Shown one piece after another: positions 63,624 to 64,000 of a stretch of 64,000 nucleotides of DNA. Origin of the DNA: Arthrobacter sp. ZGTC412 (GTDB lineage Bacteria; Actinomycetota; Actinomycetes; Actinomycetales; Micrococcaceae). Under the pieces are notes generated by a model. It was not told the DNA's origin. It ran no database searches and saw nothing but the letters and a program-made list of their open reading frames with translations. The stretch is taken from the NCBI RefSeq assembly GCF_002929215.1, contig NZ_PJII01000011.1:1-64000 (forward strand), given 5' to 3'. Made by a program: the position numbers and the translations under genes. Numbering within the stretch: the stretch's first letter is position 1; each line of letters starts with the position of its first letter.

Positions 63624-64000
63624 CCCAGGTTCTCCCAAATCTTCTCTGTCTGCGCCTGGTCCTGTTCCTGGCGGCGTAAAACTTTGCCCAAGGCCTGCAG
63701 CCGGTCACCGGCCAGGGCGGCGAGGTCGCCGTCGGACAGGCTGTCCAATGCTGCCTGGCGGGCGTCGGGAGGCCACCCCGCCTCTTCCTCCGTGATCAAG
63801 CCGGTGGCCACCAGGCCGCTGGCGGCTCCAACGCCTGCCGCCCTGGCCGTGGCCACCGCCAGCTCCGCTGAAAGCCGGTTGGCAGTCAGTTGCGCGGAGT
63901 AGTTTTGCGGGGCAATGCCGGTAGCGGCAGAAACGCGGTGCCGCACTTCGCCGTCGTCAATGGCATCAACCCAGTTCTTGACGGACGTGGCGTGCGGCGC
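63620..64000 (-). CDS. XRE-like DNA-binding protein, C-terminal part (cut by window end)
   Basis: At least 126 residues are in the window, and the frame stays open to base 64000, so the gene starts outside. The segment 'VRHRVSAATGIAPQNYSAQLTANRLSAELAVATARAAGVGAASGLVATGLITEEEAG' resembles the end of an actinobacterial XRE helix-turn-helix domain, where the last helices run '..IARAYG.NPV.ALV..GYIT..E'. The helical tail ends 'LGKVLRRQEQDQAQTEKIWENLG'. It is translationally coupled to the membrane protein gene. It is probably a regulator; the N terminus is needed to be sure. Confidence 0.55.
   Translation of the reverse strand, partial: APHATSVKNWVDAIDDGEVRHRVSAATGIAPQNYSAQLTANRLSAELAVATARAAGVGAASGLVATGLITEEEAGWPPDARQAALDSLSDGDLAALAGDRLQALGKVLRRQEQDQAQTEKIWENLG

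Overview
The window is high-GC DNA from an actinobacterium of the Arthrobacter / Pseudarthrobacter group (family Micrococcaceae). This is inferred from overall gene content: DUF4193, DUF3263, DUF3027 and DUF4032 proteins, tandem FemX-like transferases, a bacterial XPB helicase with its helicase-associated partner, c-di-AMP riboswitches in front of secreted cell-wall hydrolases, and many GTG/TTG starts. No species can be named from sequence alone. The region is ordinary chromosome, densely coding on both strands. I saw no insertion sequences, prophage, CRISPR array or replication origin.

Left part (1-21 kb): the 3' end of a 5S rRNA and its terminator; an SRPBCC protein; a GH13 alpha-glucosidase and LacI regulator operon with two LacI-type operators; a GlcD-like FAD oxidase; a DUF4032 protein; a stand-alone UgpC/MsiK-type sugar ABC ATPase; trehalose synthesis (otsA-otsB); a membrane-anchored DsbA-like protein; tRNA-Thr(TGT); a berberine-bridge-type oxidase; DUF4193; a small secreted protein. 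A tightly overlapping agmatine operon follows (N-carbamoylputrescine amidase, agmatine deiminase, APC permease) behind a perfect 9-bp inverted repeat. Then come dps and a divergent MFS exporter / TetR pair sharing a long palindrome.

Middle part (21-41 kb): a tandem glycine riboswitch controls gcvP-gcvT, followed by sdaA, so excess glycine is probably routed through the glycine cleavage system and serine deamination; gcvH is not in this cluster. Next are TspO, two FemX-like peptidoglycan bridge enzymes and a ThrE-type exporter. A siderophore-interacting protein has a DtxR/IdeR-like box over its start, next to ung. DUF3263, a LytR_C protein, a cold-shock protein and a branched-chain-type binding lipoprotein follow. 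groEL lies without groES behind a CIRCE element with an extra arm. An orphan sugar-binding lipoprotein with two LacI operators and an RNase H / SnoaL-like fusion close this part.

Right part (41-64 kb): a lone WXG100 protein; a two-component system; XPB helicase plus partner; cold-shock protein plus DUF3027; serC; a DtxR/IdeR-family regulator. Two c-di-AMP (ydaO-type) riboswitches each precede a secreted cell-wall hydrolase (M23, NlpC/P60), with a third related NlpC-like gene behind. Then HNH endonuclease, a molybdenum-cofactor / formate dehydrogenase maturation cluster (mobA, DUF6457, moeA, fdhD), and a GH38 alpha-mannosidase with another LacI-type operator. The window ends in a two-gene operon: a partial XRE-like protein translationally coupled to a multi-pass membrane protein.

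The strongest system-level reading is regulatory. Three scattered carbohydrate loci share LacI-family operators centred on AAGCGCTT or near variants, and one second-messenger switch drives consecutive wall-hydrolase genes. I found no clear, wholly undescribed system. The best leads are the XRE/membrane pair at the edge, the tRNA-like remnant near 14.1-14.2 kb, and the hairpin in front of the second c-di-AMP riboswitch.
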